Of a stretch of DNA of 64,000 nucleotides, positions 34,327 through 46,500 are shown piece after piece. Under the pieces are notes generated by a model. It had not been told where the DNA came from. It saw only the letters and a list, made by a program, of their open reading frames with translations, and did not search any database. Position 1 is the stretch's first letter, and each line of letters opens with the position of its first letter. The stretch comes from Pelagomonas calceolata (lineage: Eukaryota; Sar; Pelagophyceae; Pelagomonadales; Pelagomonadaceae), in assembly GCA_918797485.1 (NCBI GenBank), contig CAKKNE010000005.1, forward strand, positions 1,240,001 through 1,304,000. The letters run 5' to 3'. The position numbers and the translations under genes are program-made.

Positions 34327-35919
34327 TTACTCGGAAAACTTGACGCGCTTGTTCGACGACGTGCGGCGCTTTTTCGCCGCCGCCGGCCGGAGCTCGAAGG
34401 GCGTCGGAGCCGGCGGCAGGTCCGACGGCCCGGAATCCTCCTCGTTCAATTCGACGCCAAAGGCTGCCGGGCGAACGAACGCGACACCTCCGGGCCGCGG
34501 CGCCGACGCTGTGGGTCCGCGGTCGTAGCGATGCCGCGCGAGCGCCATCTCGGCCGCGCGCCGGCCCGGCATGCGATACGAAGTAGGCCCGGTCGGCACG
34601 GCGACGTGGCCGAGGCCGACCGTGTCGTGTTTGGGCGCCACGAGCTCCCAGACGCGCACGTGGCCGTCGTCTGCCGGGGCGGGCGCGGCCGCCGGCCGTT
34701 CGTGGGCGAGGCGCTGTCGCAGGCGCCAGCGCTCCGCGTCGGAGGCGCCTGGAGGCGCGGTCGCAGCCGGCTCTTCGGGCGCGGCGGCCGCCGCCAGGCG
34801 CTGGCGCAGCCGCTCGCGCTCCGCGTCGATGTCGCGGCCCGCGCGCTCGATTAGCGCCCGCGCGTAGGCATCCGATGTGGTCGGCCGCGCGGAGACGACC
34901 GTGGCAACCGCGGGGGCCGGCGGCGCTGGAGGCGGCGGCGGCGGCGCGGGCGCGGGCGCCGTTCGCGCGCGGAGCTGAAACGTCGTCTTTCCGACGCGGA
35001 GCGTCGTCCCCACCTCAAGACGCGCCCCGCAGCCCCGCGGCACCGCCCGGTCCCCGACGGCGACGGCCTGACGTCTGGACGGTTCGGCCCAGGAGTTCTT
35101 CTGCCGCGTCCCCTCGCGCCGCACGTGCACCGTATGCAAATCCCCCGGCGCTGGCACGACCGCCGGCGCCACGACGCGGACGACGCAGGACGTGTCGCGC
35201 AGCTCGAGGTCGCCGCCGCGGCCGATGGTGCAGGGCAGCGCGACCACGTCGCCTCTTTTGGCGCCAGAAGAAGGCGTCGTCGTCGCCACGACGAGCTCGT
35301 ACGCCTCGGCCGCGTCCACCGCGCCGCCGGCCGCCGGAGTGACGCCTGCCAAGAGCGGCGGCGCCGGCCGACGGTGTGTGATGCGTCGATCAGTCACATT
35401 GCGGTTCCGCGCGGCGGCGCAGTACCCAGCGAGCGCGTAGCCGTCGCCCCGTCTCGAGGCGTAGGCCCGCAAGGTGGCGCCATTCGTGAGTTGGGCGTCG
35501 AGGCCCGCGTCGAGAGCCGTTGCGAGGTGAACGTGGCCGCAGCGCCTTGCTACATGAGCAGCACCGGTCGCGTCGGCCCCGCACACGAGCAGCGTCGCGG
35601 CCGCTTTCCAGGCGTTCGATTCACAGGCTTCGCGCAGCGCCTCCGGTGTTGCACCACCCACCCGGCACAACACGGCCACCGCGTCGCCGTCGTCGGCCCG
35701 CGCGGCATGCGCAACGAGACTTTGCGCAGCGCCGCGCGGCCAGCGCAGCAGCTCGTCCTCAAGCGCCTCGGCACCGCGCGCCAACGCTGCACGGCAGGCC
35801 GAAGCGGCCGCGGCAGCCGTGCTCCCATTCGACAGCGCTCCCATCTGTGCGGCATCCAGCGCTGCGGCGTCTCTCGCGCCACAGAAGGCATTGATGAGGG
35901 TCTCTTCGACCCAGGACAT
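34327..35919 (-). CDS. Ankyrin-like plus FHA-like domain protein, nuclear-type tail
   Basis: 530 residues. The N-terminal 150 are helical, ankyrin-like (SLVAHAARADDGDAVAVLCR, AWKAAATLLVCGADATGAAHVARR). Residues about 205-320 resemble a degenerate FHA domain (LPCTIGRGGDLELRDTSCVVR, LEVGTTLRVGKTTFQLRAR). Then come a Pro/Ala linker, two copies of an Arg/Glu-rich helix (AERERLRQRLAAAAAPEEP and AERWRLRQRLAHERPAAAP), and a C terminus FELRPAAAKKRRTSSNKRVKFSE with a nuclear localisation-like basic run. Function is unknown. A phosphopeptide-binding role is possible but weak, because the usual FHA serine/His pair is not clear. Confidence 0.6.
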   Translation of the reverse strand: MSWVEETLINAFCGARDAAALDAAQMGALSNGSTAAAAASACRAALARGAEALEDELLRWPRGAAQSLVAHAARADDGDAVAVLCRVGGATPEALREACESNAWKAAATLLVCGADATGAAHVARRCGHVHLATALDAGLDAQLTNGATLRAYASRRGDGYALAGYCAAARNRNVTDRRITHRRPAPPLLAGVTPAAGGAVDAAEAYELVVATTTPSSGAKRGDVVALPCTIGRGGDLELRDTSCVVRVVAPAVVPAPGDLHTVHVRREGTRQKNSWAEPSRRQAVAVGDRAVPRGCGARLEVGTTLRVGKTTFQLRARTAPAPAPPPPPPAPPAPAVATVVSARPTTSDAYARALIERAGRDIDAERERLRQRLAAAAAPEEPAATAPPGASDAERWRLRQRLAHERPAAAPAPADDGHVRVWELVAPKHDTVGLGHVAVPTGPTSYRMPGRRAAEMALARHRYDRGPTASAPRPGGVAFVRPAAFGVELNEEDSGPSDLPPAPTPFELRPAAAKKRRTSSNKRVKFSE

Positions 35920-36017
35920 GTTTCAGTTAGTCATCTTTTGCATTCATGCGCATGTGGCTATATCATTTAGCCACTTGTGCGGCCATTTCACGGCCTTTTG
36001 CCTGTGCTGCTTTGTTT

Positions 36018-36041
36018 CTAGTGCCTTTACAGCACGCTAGC
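36018..36041. promoter_or_regulatory. Palindromic CTAG element
   Basis: CTAGTGCC, TTTACAG and ACGCTAGC. It sits in the 280-bp divergent gap between the genes starting at 35919 and 36202, about 100 bp from the first and 160 bp from the second. Confidence 0.5.
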
Positions 36042-36201
36042 TTGTGCGGGCGGCCGCTTTGTTTTGACCACATAGCTGCTCGAAATTGGCTTAGAGCAGT
36101 CAGCCCGAACGCTGCGTGCAAGCGTGCGCCAGTGCTGGCGCGAACGCAAGCCAGCAAACCAAGTTTGGTCACTCCTCTCACTGCCCCCAGCTGGCTCACA
36201 C

Positions 36202-37551
36202 ATGGCAACACGCCCAGCCGCTCTCGCAGCCGCGGCCGGCGTAGCGGTCGGCGTAGTGGTCGGAGCAGCGCTGTCGGCGCTGTGGCGAAGGCGTAAACGC
36301 GCCGCCGAGCAAGTGAACGAGAGCACAATCAGGCTGATGACGCGTGTGGCCATCGAGAGCGGCGCCGTCAATCTCAGCCAGGGGTTTCCGAACGAGCCGC
36401 CACCGCGCGAGATGGCGTGCGCGGCGGCCGGGGCACTCCTGTGCGGAGCGTCGGCTGATAGCGCCGCCGCTGCTGCCGCAACCCTCGAGGCGACGGGCCC
36501 GCGGGCTGAAGAAACCGACGCGCTCAACCAGTACTCGTTCCCTTACGGCGCACCTGAGCTTCGGCGAGCGGTGGCCAAGTACTACGCCCAGCGCTTCCCC
36601 GGGGCGTTCGCTTACGACGCTGACGAGAACATCACGATCGTCGCGGGCGCGACCGAGGGTTTTGCGGCGTGCATTCGCGCGCTGGCGGAGCCCGGCGACG
36701 TCATCGCGTTCTTTGAGCCCTGCCACGAGCTTTATCCCAGCCAGCTCGCGCTCTTCGGCATGCTGCCGCGAGCCGTAACGCTGACGGCTCACGAAACCGA
36801 CTGGTCGTTCGACGCCGCCGAGCTCGAAGCGGCGCTGCGAGGCGCGAGACTGTTCCTCTTCAACGACCCGCACAACCCAACGGGACATCGCTTCTCGTCG
36901 GCTGAGCGCCGCCTCATCGTGAAACTTTGCCGCAAGCACGGCGTCCTTATCGTCACCGATGAGATATACGAATGGATACTCTACGGTAGTGACATCGACG
37001 TCCACGAACCGCTCGCGGTGCTCGACCCCGAGAACGTGGTGATTGTGTCCTCTATCTCGAAGACGGCACGCGCGACGGGCTGGCGAATAGGGTGGGTCGT
37101 TGCGTCGGCGCCGAGAACCCAGCGCATACGAGCCGTACACGACCAGCTCGTCGCGTGTGTGGCCACACCGCTGCAGATAGGCGTCGCGCGCCTCCTGGAG
37201 ATGGACAAGGCACGGTTCGCGGATCTTCGGGGCGAGTACCAAACAAAGCGCGACGTGCTCGGGGCGGCGCTGTCGAAGGCCGGCTTCGACCTCGGCCCTG
37301 AACCAAAAGGGGCCTACTATTGGTTCGTCGGTTACAAAGGAGTGCCTCAGCTGCAGTCGTTGGACCCGCTGGCGGCCGCGATGATCATGACGCGAGAGTA
37401 CGGCGTCGCATGCGTGCCGGGGGACAATTTCTACGTGTCCGCGCGGCGGACTGATGCGGCGCACGGCCAGCGGTACCTGCGCTTCGCGTTCTGCCGGTCG
37501 CTCGGCGTGCTGCAAGCCGCGGGCGAGCGCCTGGCGGCGATGTCTGTTTAA
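36202..37551 (+). CDS. Class I/II PLP aminotransferase, kynurenine aminotransferase-like, N-terminal membrane anchor
   Basis: 449 residues. An N-terminal Ala/Val helix (ALAAAAGVAVGVVVGAALSALWRRRKR) anchors it. The catalytic domain has VNLSQGFPNEPPP, NQYSFPYGAPELRRAVAKYY, ITIVAGATEGFAACIRAL, FNDPHNPTGH (Asn contacting PLP), VLIVTDEIYEWILY (Asp/Tyr), SSISKTARATGWRIGWV (PLP Lys) and the substrate Arg in YLRFAFCR. This is the fold-type I pattern of kynurenine/glutamine transaminases and related beta-lyases; the exact amino-acid substrate cannot be told. It converges with the giant PKS gene, with about 30 bp between. Confidence 0.88.
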   Translation: MATRPAALAAAAGVAVGVVVGAALSALWRRRKRAAEQVNESTIRLMTRVAIESGAVNLSQGFPNEPPPREMACAAAGALLCGASADSAAAAAATLEATGPRAEETDALNQYSFPYGAPELRRAVAKYYAQRFPGAFAYDADENITIVAGATEGFAACIRALAEPGDVIAFFEPCHELYPSQLALFGMLPRAVTLTAHETDWSFDAAELEAALRGARLFLFNDPHNPTGHRFSSAERRLIVKLCRKHGVLIVTDEIYEWILYGSDIDVHEPLAVLDPENVVIVSSISKTARATGWRIGWVVASAPRTQRIRAVHDQLVACVATPLQIGVARLLEMDKARFADLRGEYQTKRDVLGAALSKAGFDLGPEPKGAYYWFVGYKGVPQLQSLDPLAAAMIMTREYGVACVPGDNFYVSARRTDAAHGQRYLRFAFCRSLGVLQAAGERLAAMSV

Positions 37552-37582
37552 GTACTGATGTAAGATACACACTAAAGTTAGA

Positions 37583-40500
37583 TTAACAGGCGTCCGCGTA
37601 CTCCGCTTCAGGAAACGCGCAGCGCACGAGCGGGTTCCCGGCCCAGGCCTGGTGCGCCTCGCCGCAGAGCCCGGCGAGGTGCGTCGCGCGGCCGGGCGCT
37701 TGAATCACAGTCCCGGCCGGTAACTGGGAGCCGGGCAGGACCTGGCCGTGGCGCGAGAGTCCCAAGTCGCAACCTCGACCGATGGACGTCGGCTTCATCG
37801 CCAGGTGCAGCATGGAGAAGTCGTGCGCGTACGTGGCTGCCGACGTCACCGTGCCATCGCCAATTTCGACCAGATCGGCCTCCGCCGCCCCTGCTAATAA
37901 AAGTGAAGGGTAGGGGTAGAACCGCACTCTTGATCCGAGCTTGAACCCTACACACGACGCATAGATCGAAGCGTACTCGTAGACGTGGCGCCACGCCCCG
38001 TCGACGGCCGGGCACCGGGCTAATTTTTGGACGCACGCCCATCTTAAATGCTGTCCGGAGCGTAGCGGCACTTTCGAGGTCTCCGTCGCTTTCCCAACCA
38101 CCAACCACTTGAACACGACATGCGTCAAGGGCTTGAGGGGGTCGGCCATCACTAGACACGCCACAAGTAATAAAACGAGGGCGGCGTTCCGCGACGCGAC
38201 CGTACTCAAAGTGAGCCACACCCGTAACAATGGCGTCGTGTGGGCCTCGTGGATCAAGGAAGCGACGCGCACTTCGTGGAGCGGTGGCGACCACGGGTAC
38301 CGCCCCACAAAACCAAGGGCCACCCATAACAGTATTCTAGGAGCCTGGACGGCGACGACATGACCTAATCTTTCGGTGGCGAACATGGCCAATGATGACG
38401 TGAAAGCCCAGCCCCACTCCGTCGACGCGTCCAATCGTTGGGGGCGCCACGCTAAGGTACACGGCTTTTGGGCGTCGCCGATGGCGACCCTGCCATCGGG
38501 TACTATTTCATGTGAACTGATGATGCTGTTCGCGCCCGTCGCGCCCTTTATCATGGAACCGGGCTGGAGCAAGGTGTTGGGCCCGACGAAGCAGCCGTCT
38601 CCTATCGTAACGCCGACTGCAGTAACGGTGGACCCTTCCACTTTGAGAGGCCGCAACGTCACGTGCGCCCCGAGGTAGCTATCCGAGCCGATCTCAATTA
38701 ACTCCGGCGCGTCGACGGCGCCGTGCAGTTCCGACAGGACGACGCCTTTCTGACCGACGGTCGCGCCGGCCCACCGCCACGCCACATTACATAAAGGCGT
38801 AAAGGAGAACGGCGCTTCGCAGGACGCGATGAACAATTTGCGCCAGAAGACGCGCGTCTCGTGCGTCGAGACGAAGAACCTCGACAGCGTATACGTCTTG
38901 CCCCTCTCCAGTTTTCTTTGTAGCATTCTCACAATCAATCCAAGCGCGCAGGGCTCTAAGATGCCTCTTAACAAAGCTGCCCCTAATACAGATAACCCAA
39001 AGACCACGGGTCGCCGTCGTAAGATAAGAGGCGCCCTCAGTAACAAACTGACGGCCGGCAGCGCACATATAAAGTGGACCAGCGGCATCAGCACCAAGAA
39101 TGTCAATAGAGGTAGGGGATACGCGTCCTTCCCGTCCGTACAACGGACTACCGTGTCCACGGCGACTCGATTCTCAGGAAAAGTAGCCGAGCGGGCCACG
39201 TAAGTCTGGCAGCCCGCACCAGCACAAACTTTTGCATCTTCAGAGATGTGGGCCCCGTGCCTCACCTCGGCACCGTCGCCTATTTTCACGTTGCTTTCAA
39301 TGCGGACGTGGCCCAACGTTATTACAGTAGTCGAGGTCAACGACGTCGTATCTACTGTAGCGTTCGGGGACATGACCACGCCGTCGCCGATCGTTAATAA
39401 GTCTCCGGGTGGGGCGTCCCAGGCGATGGGTCCTCGCAGGCAACATCTCGACCCGACGGAGCAGCCCATCGCGCGTAAAAACCAGATTTGTATGCAAGGC
39501 GGGAGCCACGGCGCATGCCACCAGAAGGCACTGAAGGATAAAGGTACCGCGCTTTGCCACAGGGCGTTCCTATAACCAATCGACGACTCCCAGATCGGGA
39601 ACCGACCCGCCCGTTGCCTTCCTACTACTATCCACTTTCCGACCGCGCACGCGAGGTGACACCCGAGACACCACAATACATAGTAGACCACGCCGGTGAT
39701 GCACAGCTCTATCGTAAACCTTGCGATAAATACATAGGAAGGAGTCCAGGCATGTAAACCTGTCGTAATGAACTCCAACCTTTGATCGCGAAGAAACGCG
39801 TTCCGCGGCAACCCAGGATAAGGTCGCGACGGCCTCGGGAGCTGCGCCTCGACCCATAAAGCGACCCTAGCACCAACTCGAGCCTCCAACACCCACATCT
39901 TCGGCGCGAGGCGCCACCTTGTAGGTAAGTAGTTTTCAAGCACGAACGCCGGCATGGCTCCGCAAACAGCGATCTGGGCTCCGACGATGCGAGCCAATAA
40001 AGTGAACCACAGCCGCCTCAGTAGACAGGGTTCCTCGAGGTCCTTGACGGGGATCTTATCTTCTGCCTTTGGCTCGTTAGCTTTCCCGACAGAAATTGCT
40101 CTTCTAGAAGCCGCCTTGAGCGTGATGTCTCCCAAGGTCTCCGCTCCTAAAACATCGGACACGGACCAGGCCTTGCCCGTCGCGTCCGACAGGTCCTTGA
40201 CGACGGCCATGGCGTCCAGCGAGTCCAAGCCTAGGGACGCTAGTCTTGTCTGGGGTTCGACCGTCGAAGCACAGTGCCGCTGCAACACGTCCAGGACGTC
40301 CGTAGAGCAGTCGGATTCTACGGAGGTGGGCACCAAAGACGCGACCTCGCCCAGCGTTTTGGCCCCGAGGACGTCGATCACAGAAAGACAAGCCCCAGTA
40401 ACGGCGTTGAGCTCCCGCACGCAGGCCATGGCGTCGAGCGAGTCCAAGCCTAACGTTTGTAGCGGTGTCGCTGCGGTCAACGACGAAACAGTAGTGTGCT

Positions 40501-43500
40501 TGGCGACGATGCGGGCGACGGCTTTTAGTGGATCGACGACGACTGTCGAGGGCTCCTCCTTCGTAGAGGACACGCCGAGGAACCGCCCCAAGATTGGCTC
40601 CCTCGACGCCGCCAGGGCCACCGCTTCGCAATCGAAGCGCGCCACGCAAATGTTCCCCGACTTGCTGAGGGCCCCGTCCAGCGCTGACAAAGCGTCCTCC
40701 TCGGCCAAAGCGTCGTAGGGCGCGTTCGGCGTGCCACTACCATGATGCTTCGCCAATGACGCCATGCCGCAGCGCCAGGGCCCCCAGTTTATGGCGAGGC
40801 ACGTGCGCGGCCGCCGGCCTTTCACAGTAGATAAATACCGTGCCCGCGCGTCGAGGCCGCCATTACTGCAGGCGTAGTCCGTCTGGCCCGCGTTGCCCAG
40901 TAACGAAGATATGGATGAGAAGGCCACATCCATCTGAACCGGGGGCTTATGACAGGCTTGGCGCGCGGCGTCGACCGCCGCGCTCAGCAGCAAAGCCCCT
41001 TCCAATTTAGGCTTGAGGGCCTTCCGCAACGACTCCAGGTCGCGCGATGGTAACGCACCGTCGCCACAGAGGCCCGCCGCGTGTATCAAACCGTCTATCG
41101 AAGAACCATGTTCGACAGCGAACCTCGAGACACTTTCAGGAGAGGACACGTCGACTCTGTAGACCTCGCACCCGTCGACAGTTGTCGTGTTTCGAGCCAG
41201 CAAGAGTATGCGGGCGGCGCCCCGTTTTAATAAATGCTTGGCCGTACGCTGGCCGAGCGCTCCCGTGCCTCCGGAAATTGCAATGGTCAGACCGTTCACC
41301 GACACCGGCATGGATTCATCCACTGGTTGTAACCTCCTCACACTTATAGTATTCTTCTCGAGAAGGGCGTCATCTTCTCTATCGCTCAAGAGCTCCTCCG
41401 CGACGTCCTCGTGAGACGCGTCGTCCACGGCGAGCGTCCTTAAGACCAAAGCACTGCCCGCGAGGCCCGCTTCACGTCGAGCTGCTCTCATGAGCCCCTC
41501 GACGCACCCCGCGGCGATGGACGATGCCTCGCTCGCATCCGACGTGCACGCGACTAACCGACGGGGACCCCGCTGGTTGAGCGCGCACTTGAGCGCGGCC
41601 TGCAAGGCACCGGCCGTCGACGAGGCCATGGAGGCGACGCGCGATGCCCTTCTACAAGCGTCGTCGATCATGACCGTAGCATCTTGTGATGAAGGGATGA
41701 GGGGCGTCGCTTCTGAGGCCGGTCGCTCCTCCTCGGGAACGGCGACTTCCTGAACACATGTAGGCGCTAAGAACACGACGCAGTCCCAGGTCTGGGCCGT
41801 GGCCGCCGCCGCGAGGAGCGGCAGTTCGACGCAGCGCCCGCGTCTCTCTCGAACGTTCTCCCGGATGGCGACAGATAGTGGAGACTCTTCGTCTCGGAGG
41901 ACGAGCACCTGCAGCGCCGTCGCTCGTAATAACGAAGCGGGCACCCATTGTGATGAGAAGGTCCGTCCCGTCAAGTTTCTTTGTGGAGTCGTCGCCTCGC
42001 GTCGTTCCTCGAACCAGCATCGTTCGCCGACAAACACTGTGGGAGGCGCTTTCAGAGAGGATTCGGCTTCAGTGAGGTCCACGCCCTTTGTGAATAATTT
42101 TGATACGGCCTCCGCGAGGAGCGTGGGCTCGCTTCCCAAGCGTTTCGGCCCTCGCAGCGTGCAAACGACCTCACCGTCGACGTGGGGACTCAGATGCGGC
42201 GCGCAGCCCACTTCCACTATTATCAGACGCTTGGAAGACGACGCGCGTAAGGCGTTCAGGGCTTCCCTAAACCGCACTTTACTACGCAGCTGCCTTTTCC
42301 AATAGTCGTCGCCTTCGTCACTTAACCGGGCGCCGGTCACCGTCGAGTAGACGGCTACATTACTGGGTTGAAAGGTCACGGTGGGAAGGTCCTGCAAACA
42401 TCCGTCGACGCAGCGCGAGTGGTAGCCCGTGGCCGCTCGCAACCGCTTCGTCTTGAAGCCCTGCTCCGTTAACGCCTCAATAGCGACATCGACGGCCTCG
42501 ACCTCCCCAGCGATGGCGCAGCCATGCATCGAGTTGTCCGCCGCGACCTCGACATTAACAAGCGCTTCCACAGCTTCGGCCGAGGCGTTCACCGCGACCG
42601 TCGCACCTTCACTTGCTCTCGTAGCTACAGCTCGGCCCCTCAACACCACTAAGCGAGCCGCGTCATGCAAGGACAACACCCCAGCGACGCAGCAGGCCGC
42701 AATTTCACCTAGCGAGTGGCCTATGACAGCCTCAAGTTTTGTGGTTGTTTTCGCGAGGATTGATTTTGATAAAGCATAAGCAATACAGAAGCCGTAGGGC
42801 TGCGCTAGACTCGCGTCGTCCAATAATTCGTCGGCTGCGGCGTCTTTCCCCAATCTGTTCAAGTTTGAGACGTCCATATGTGTACTACAAGCGTGGACCG
42901 CGTCCTCGTACGCCGCGCGGAAGGCCTCGTCTCCCAACAACGACGTGACAGCCCCGGCGTAGGCCGCGCCCTGGCCCGTGAACACAAAAGCTAATGCGAC
43001 GTCTCCCTCATGCTCATTGATAGCGACTGTCTCGAGCGCCGCCGCGAGCGCCGCGCGACCACCCTTTGCAGGTACGACGGCCGCAGTTCTGTATCTACGT
43101 TTATTCAAAGAAGAGCGCTTCACTAAACACTTCGCCACGTCATCGACATTCTCCTTTTGAGACCATACTTTGATGCGCTTGCAGGTCGCTCGCAACGAAG
43201 CTGAGGAATGGGCCTCGAGCGGCACTACCAATGCTTCACTGTTGACGACCTCCTCCCGTCTCGTTACTTTACGGCCCGTGACCACGACATGCCCGAGAGC
43301 CCCGCCAAAGCCGAACGACGACACCCCGACCGCGCCTCCGCCGAGGTCCTCGTTTTTAGTAACAATAGTAATAGAAGACCAGTCGACGGCCGTGTTCGGC
43401 GTCTTGAAGTGTAAGGACCGCGGCACGACACCTTCACGAAGAGCGTGGCAGGCCTTGGCCAGACCGACTAATCCAGAACACCCCTCGAGGTGACCGATAT

Positions 43501-46500
43501 TCGTCTTGACCGAACCAGTTCGTACCATACCAGGGAAGTGCTTCCCCAGGGCGCCTAGTTCTATCGGATCACCGAGTTTCGTGCCCGTGCCGTGGGCTTC
43601 GATCAGTGCTACGGCTCCGTCATACGTAGAATAGGCCGCCCTTAATACGGCCTGTTGCGCTTTTGGATTGGGCGCCGTCAGGCCGTTGCTTCTACCGTCC
43701 TGGCCGATCCCGATGCCTACTATACCTTCAGTACCCCTTTCTAGTAAAAAAGCACCAACACCCTCGCCTCGGACGTAGCCGTCCGCGGCGTTATCACCAA
43801 ATTTGCATCGGTAGGACGGGCTTAGCATGCCCGCGGCCGCAAAACAGTCGGACCACTGCGGTCTCAGCTGTAGGTTCGCACCGCCGACTAGTACTGCAGA
43901 ACATTCGTTCCCATCCAATGAACGTTTCGCTACTGACAAACAAGTCAGGGACGAGGAGCAGGCCGTGTTTAGCGCTACGGACGGGCCCCTTAAATCAAAA
44001 GTGTAACTCACGCGATTCGGCGCCACGGCCGTGTGAGAGCCCGTCCCCGTGTAAGGTGATGGTTTATGCTGTTGCAGGTACGCGTAGTCCGACGTCTCGA
44101 TGGCGCAGAAGACGCCTATTTGGAGACCGTTGTCACTGTTCAAAGCCGGCGTGGCCCGGTAGCCCGCCGTTTCCAGGCTTTCCGCGCAGCACGCTAAGAA
44201 GAGTCTTTGCTGCGGGTCCGTGGCCGCCGCTTCCGCTCTCGACATCCCAAAAGCTTGAGCATCGAACATTGATACTGTAGAAGCCTTCAGGTAGGCTCCT
44301 GGCCTCCCCGTGTGCGGGCGGTCCGCCGGGACGCCTGTCACGCAATCTCTGCCGTCAAGTAAAGCCTTCCACAACTCTTGGGCGTCGCCGGCCGCCGTTC
44401 TTAGGGACATGGATGTGATCCGTAGAGCTTCACTAAGCGTTTGTTTTTTAAGTGGTAACGCCCGCTCGATTGCCACCACAGGAAATAATTTGGACAGGAC
44501 GTGGTCCCGGATGCCTCGCAGCGACACGCACTCGTAGGCCAGTGTGGGAGGTAACTTGAGAGAGAGGGCCTCGCTCAGCGACGCCGCCAAGGCGGTCGCT
44601 CCCAGCGACGTCACGCCTAGGGACGTCACGGCCGCGTCTAGCTCGAAGCGCGGCACGAGCGTCTTCATAAAGTCGTCCAATTGACGGATGCGGTTGCCCT
44701 CGTCCAAGGACTCGAGCGTCGCCCGCAGTGAGGATGCCGTTTCCGTGGGTGTACACATCGTAGCGGCGAGCGGGTGCGGTTCTGATCGACAAGCGGCGTA
44801 GCGCGCCCAGTTCATCGGCAGGACCGCCGCGGAGGATAATGAGGAGGTAGCTAACGCTGTAAGTGCCGAAAATCCCTCATCGAGCGAGAGCATGCCCAGG
44901 CCCGAGGCCTCTTGCATTTGAGCGAACTCCGAACCCAGGCGATGCGCCATGCCCGCTCCCGCCCACGTGCCCCAGGCGATGCTCAACGCCGGCAGTCCTT
45001 CACTACGTCGTTGGGCACACAAGGCGTCCTGGAAGGCGTTTGCGGCCGCGTACGCGCCGAGGCGCTCGTGGCCGAGCAAGCCATAGACCGACGTGAAGAC
45101 CACGAAGCGGTCCACTTCGTACTGTCGCGTCGCTGCATCCAAATTGCGGGAGCCTTGTACCTTCGGCGCCAGTACTTTAGCTAAATGTGTTTGATCAATC
45201 TCGGCGATAGATGCACTATCGAGCACGCCGGCGAGGTGCCACACGCTTATTGGTTTCTGGTAGGCCTTGGCCCTCTTTATTAATGAAAGAACGTCTTGTT
45301 CGTCGGTGATGTCGCATTGCACGTAGTGATCGCATTTTAACGTCTCGGGCTTCGTCGCCCGCCGGCCGGCGACGAGGACCGTGCCCGTGAGGCGCGCCGC
45401 CCAGGCCGCGCCGAGGCCGCCGGCGCCTCCCACAATCACGTGGACGCCTCCACCAACGTCGTCGCTGGCGTCGACCTCTACTTTTTGTAAACTGGGCACG
45501 AGGCGACTTCCTCTTCGCCACGCGGCCTCCGGCGTATTACATGAGAGCTCCTTCGGGATACTGTCTTCGTCATCAACGTCGACGACGCGCACGTCGACGC
45601 CTTCGGCTCTTGCTGCGCGACAGAGCCCCCACACCGCGCCCGCAGCTGGCCTTACGACGTCGTCATCATTGATGAAGAGACCGCGCGTCACGATAAGTAC
45701 GGAGTGGCCGCTGGTCGCTTGGAGCGCCGCGAGCACTTGCTTTATACAATATTCGGCTTCGCCGTCGACGACGACCACGAGCGCGCTCTCTGGTCTTAAC
45801 GCTTCGGCGATGCGTGTTCGCTCCTCGGTTAAAGTCCCGGTCATGGCCTCTAAACGCGTGTCGCCGAAGCTCGCCTCACCAATAACGACGACGTGGTTCG
45901 GCCTATTCAACGATTGCGCTGCAGCAGCGACCCACGATACATCATAGACGTGCTCGACGGGCTTTGACAAGTCCCGCTTCCGAAGTAAGGCCTTTGCGAC
46001 CTTGCCCGAGCCCGTGAGAGGGAGCGATTCCACTAGATCTATATGTGAAGGCACTTTGTAGTCCGCCAGGAATTTCGAGCAGTGACGACGCAGCGCCTCC
46101 GCTGTACAAGAACCGACAACCTTGGCGACCACGCGCTCGCCCATGGACTCGCAGGGCAACCCATAGACGCACGCCGTCTTCACGTGAGGATGGTCGTGCA
46201 GCACCCGTTCCACCTCACAGCAATAGACGTTCTCGGAACCGACCAGTATCATATCTTTCGCTCGGTCCACGATCGTGATGTAACCGTAACTATTGATAGT
46301 AGCTAAGTCGCCGGTCCGGAACCACTCTTTGTTGTAAAAGGCTTTTGAGGTGGCTTCGTCATTATTATCGTACCCTTGGAACACCGTAGGACCCCGGATC
46401 CAGACCTCCCCAACTTCTGATGCAGTGACGTCCACCGGTTGTTCAGTAGAGTCCCAGTTCCGCACCACCCTTAAATCAATCAACCCAAAGGCCTTGCCTG

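Noticed and set aside
36196-37572. Long open frame (458 codons) on the minus strand opposite the aminotransferase
   Set aside because: It is antisense to a gene with a complete PLP aminotransferase motif set; its Arg/His-rich product has no protein-like pattern. Long antisense frames are expected in GC-rich DNA.
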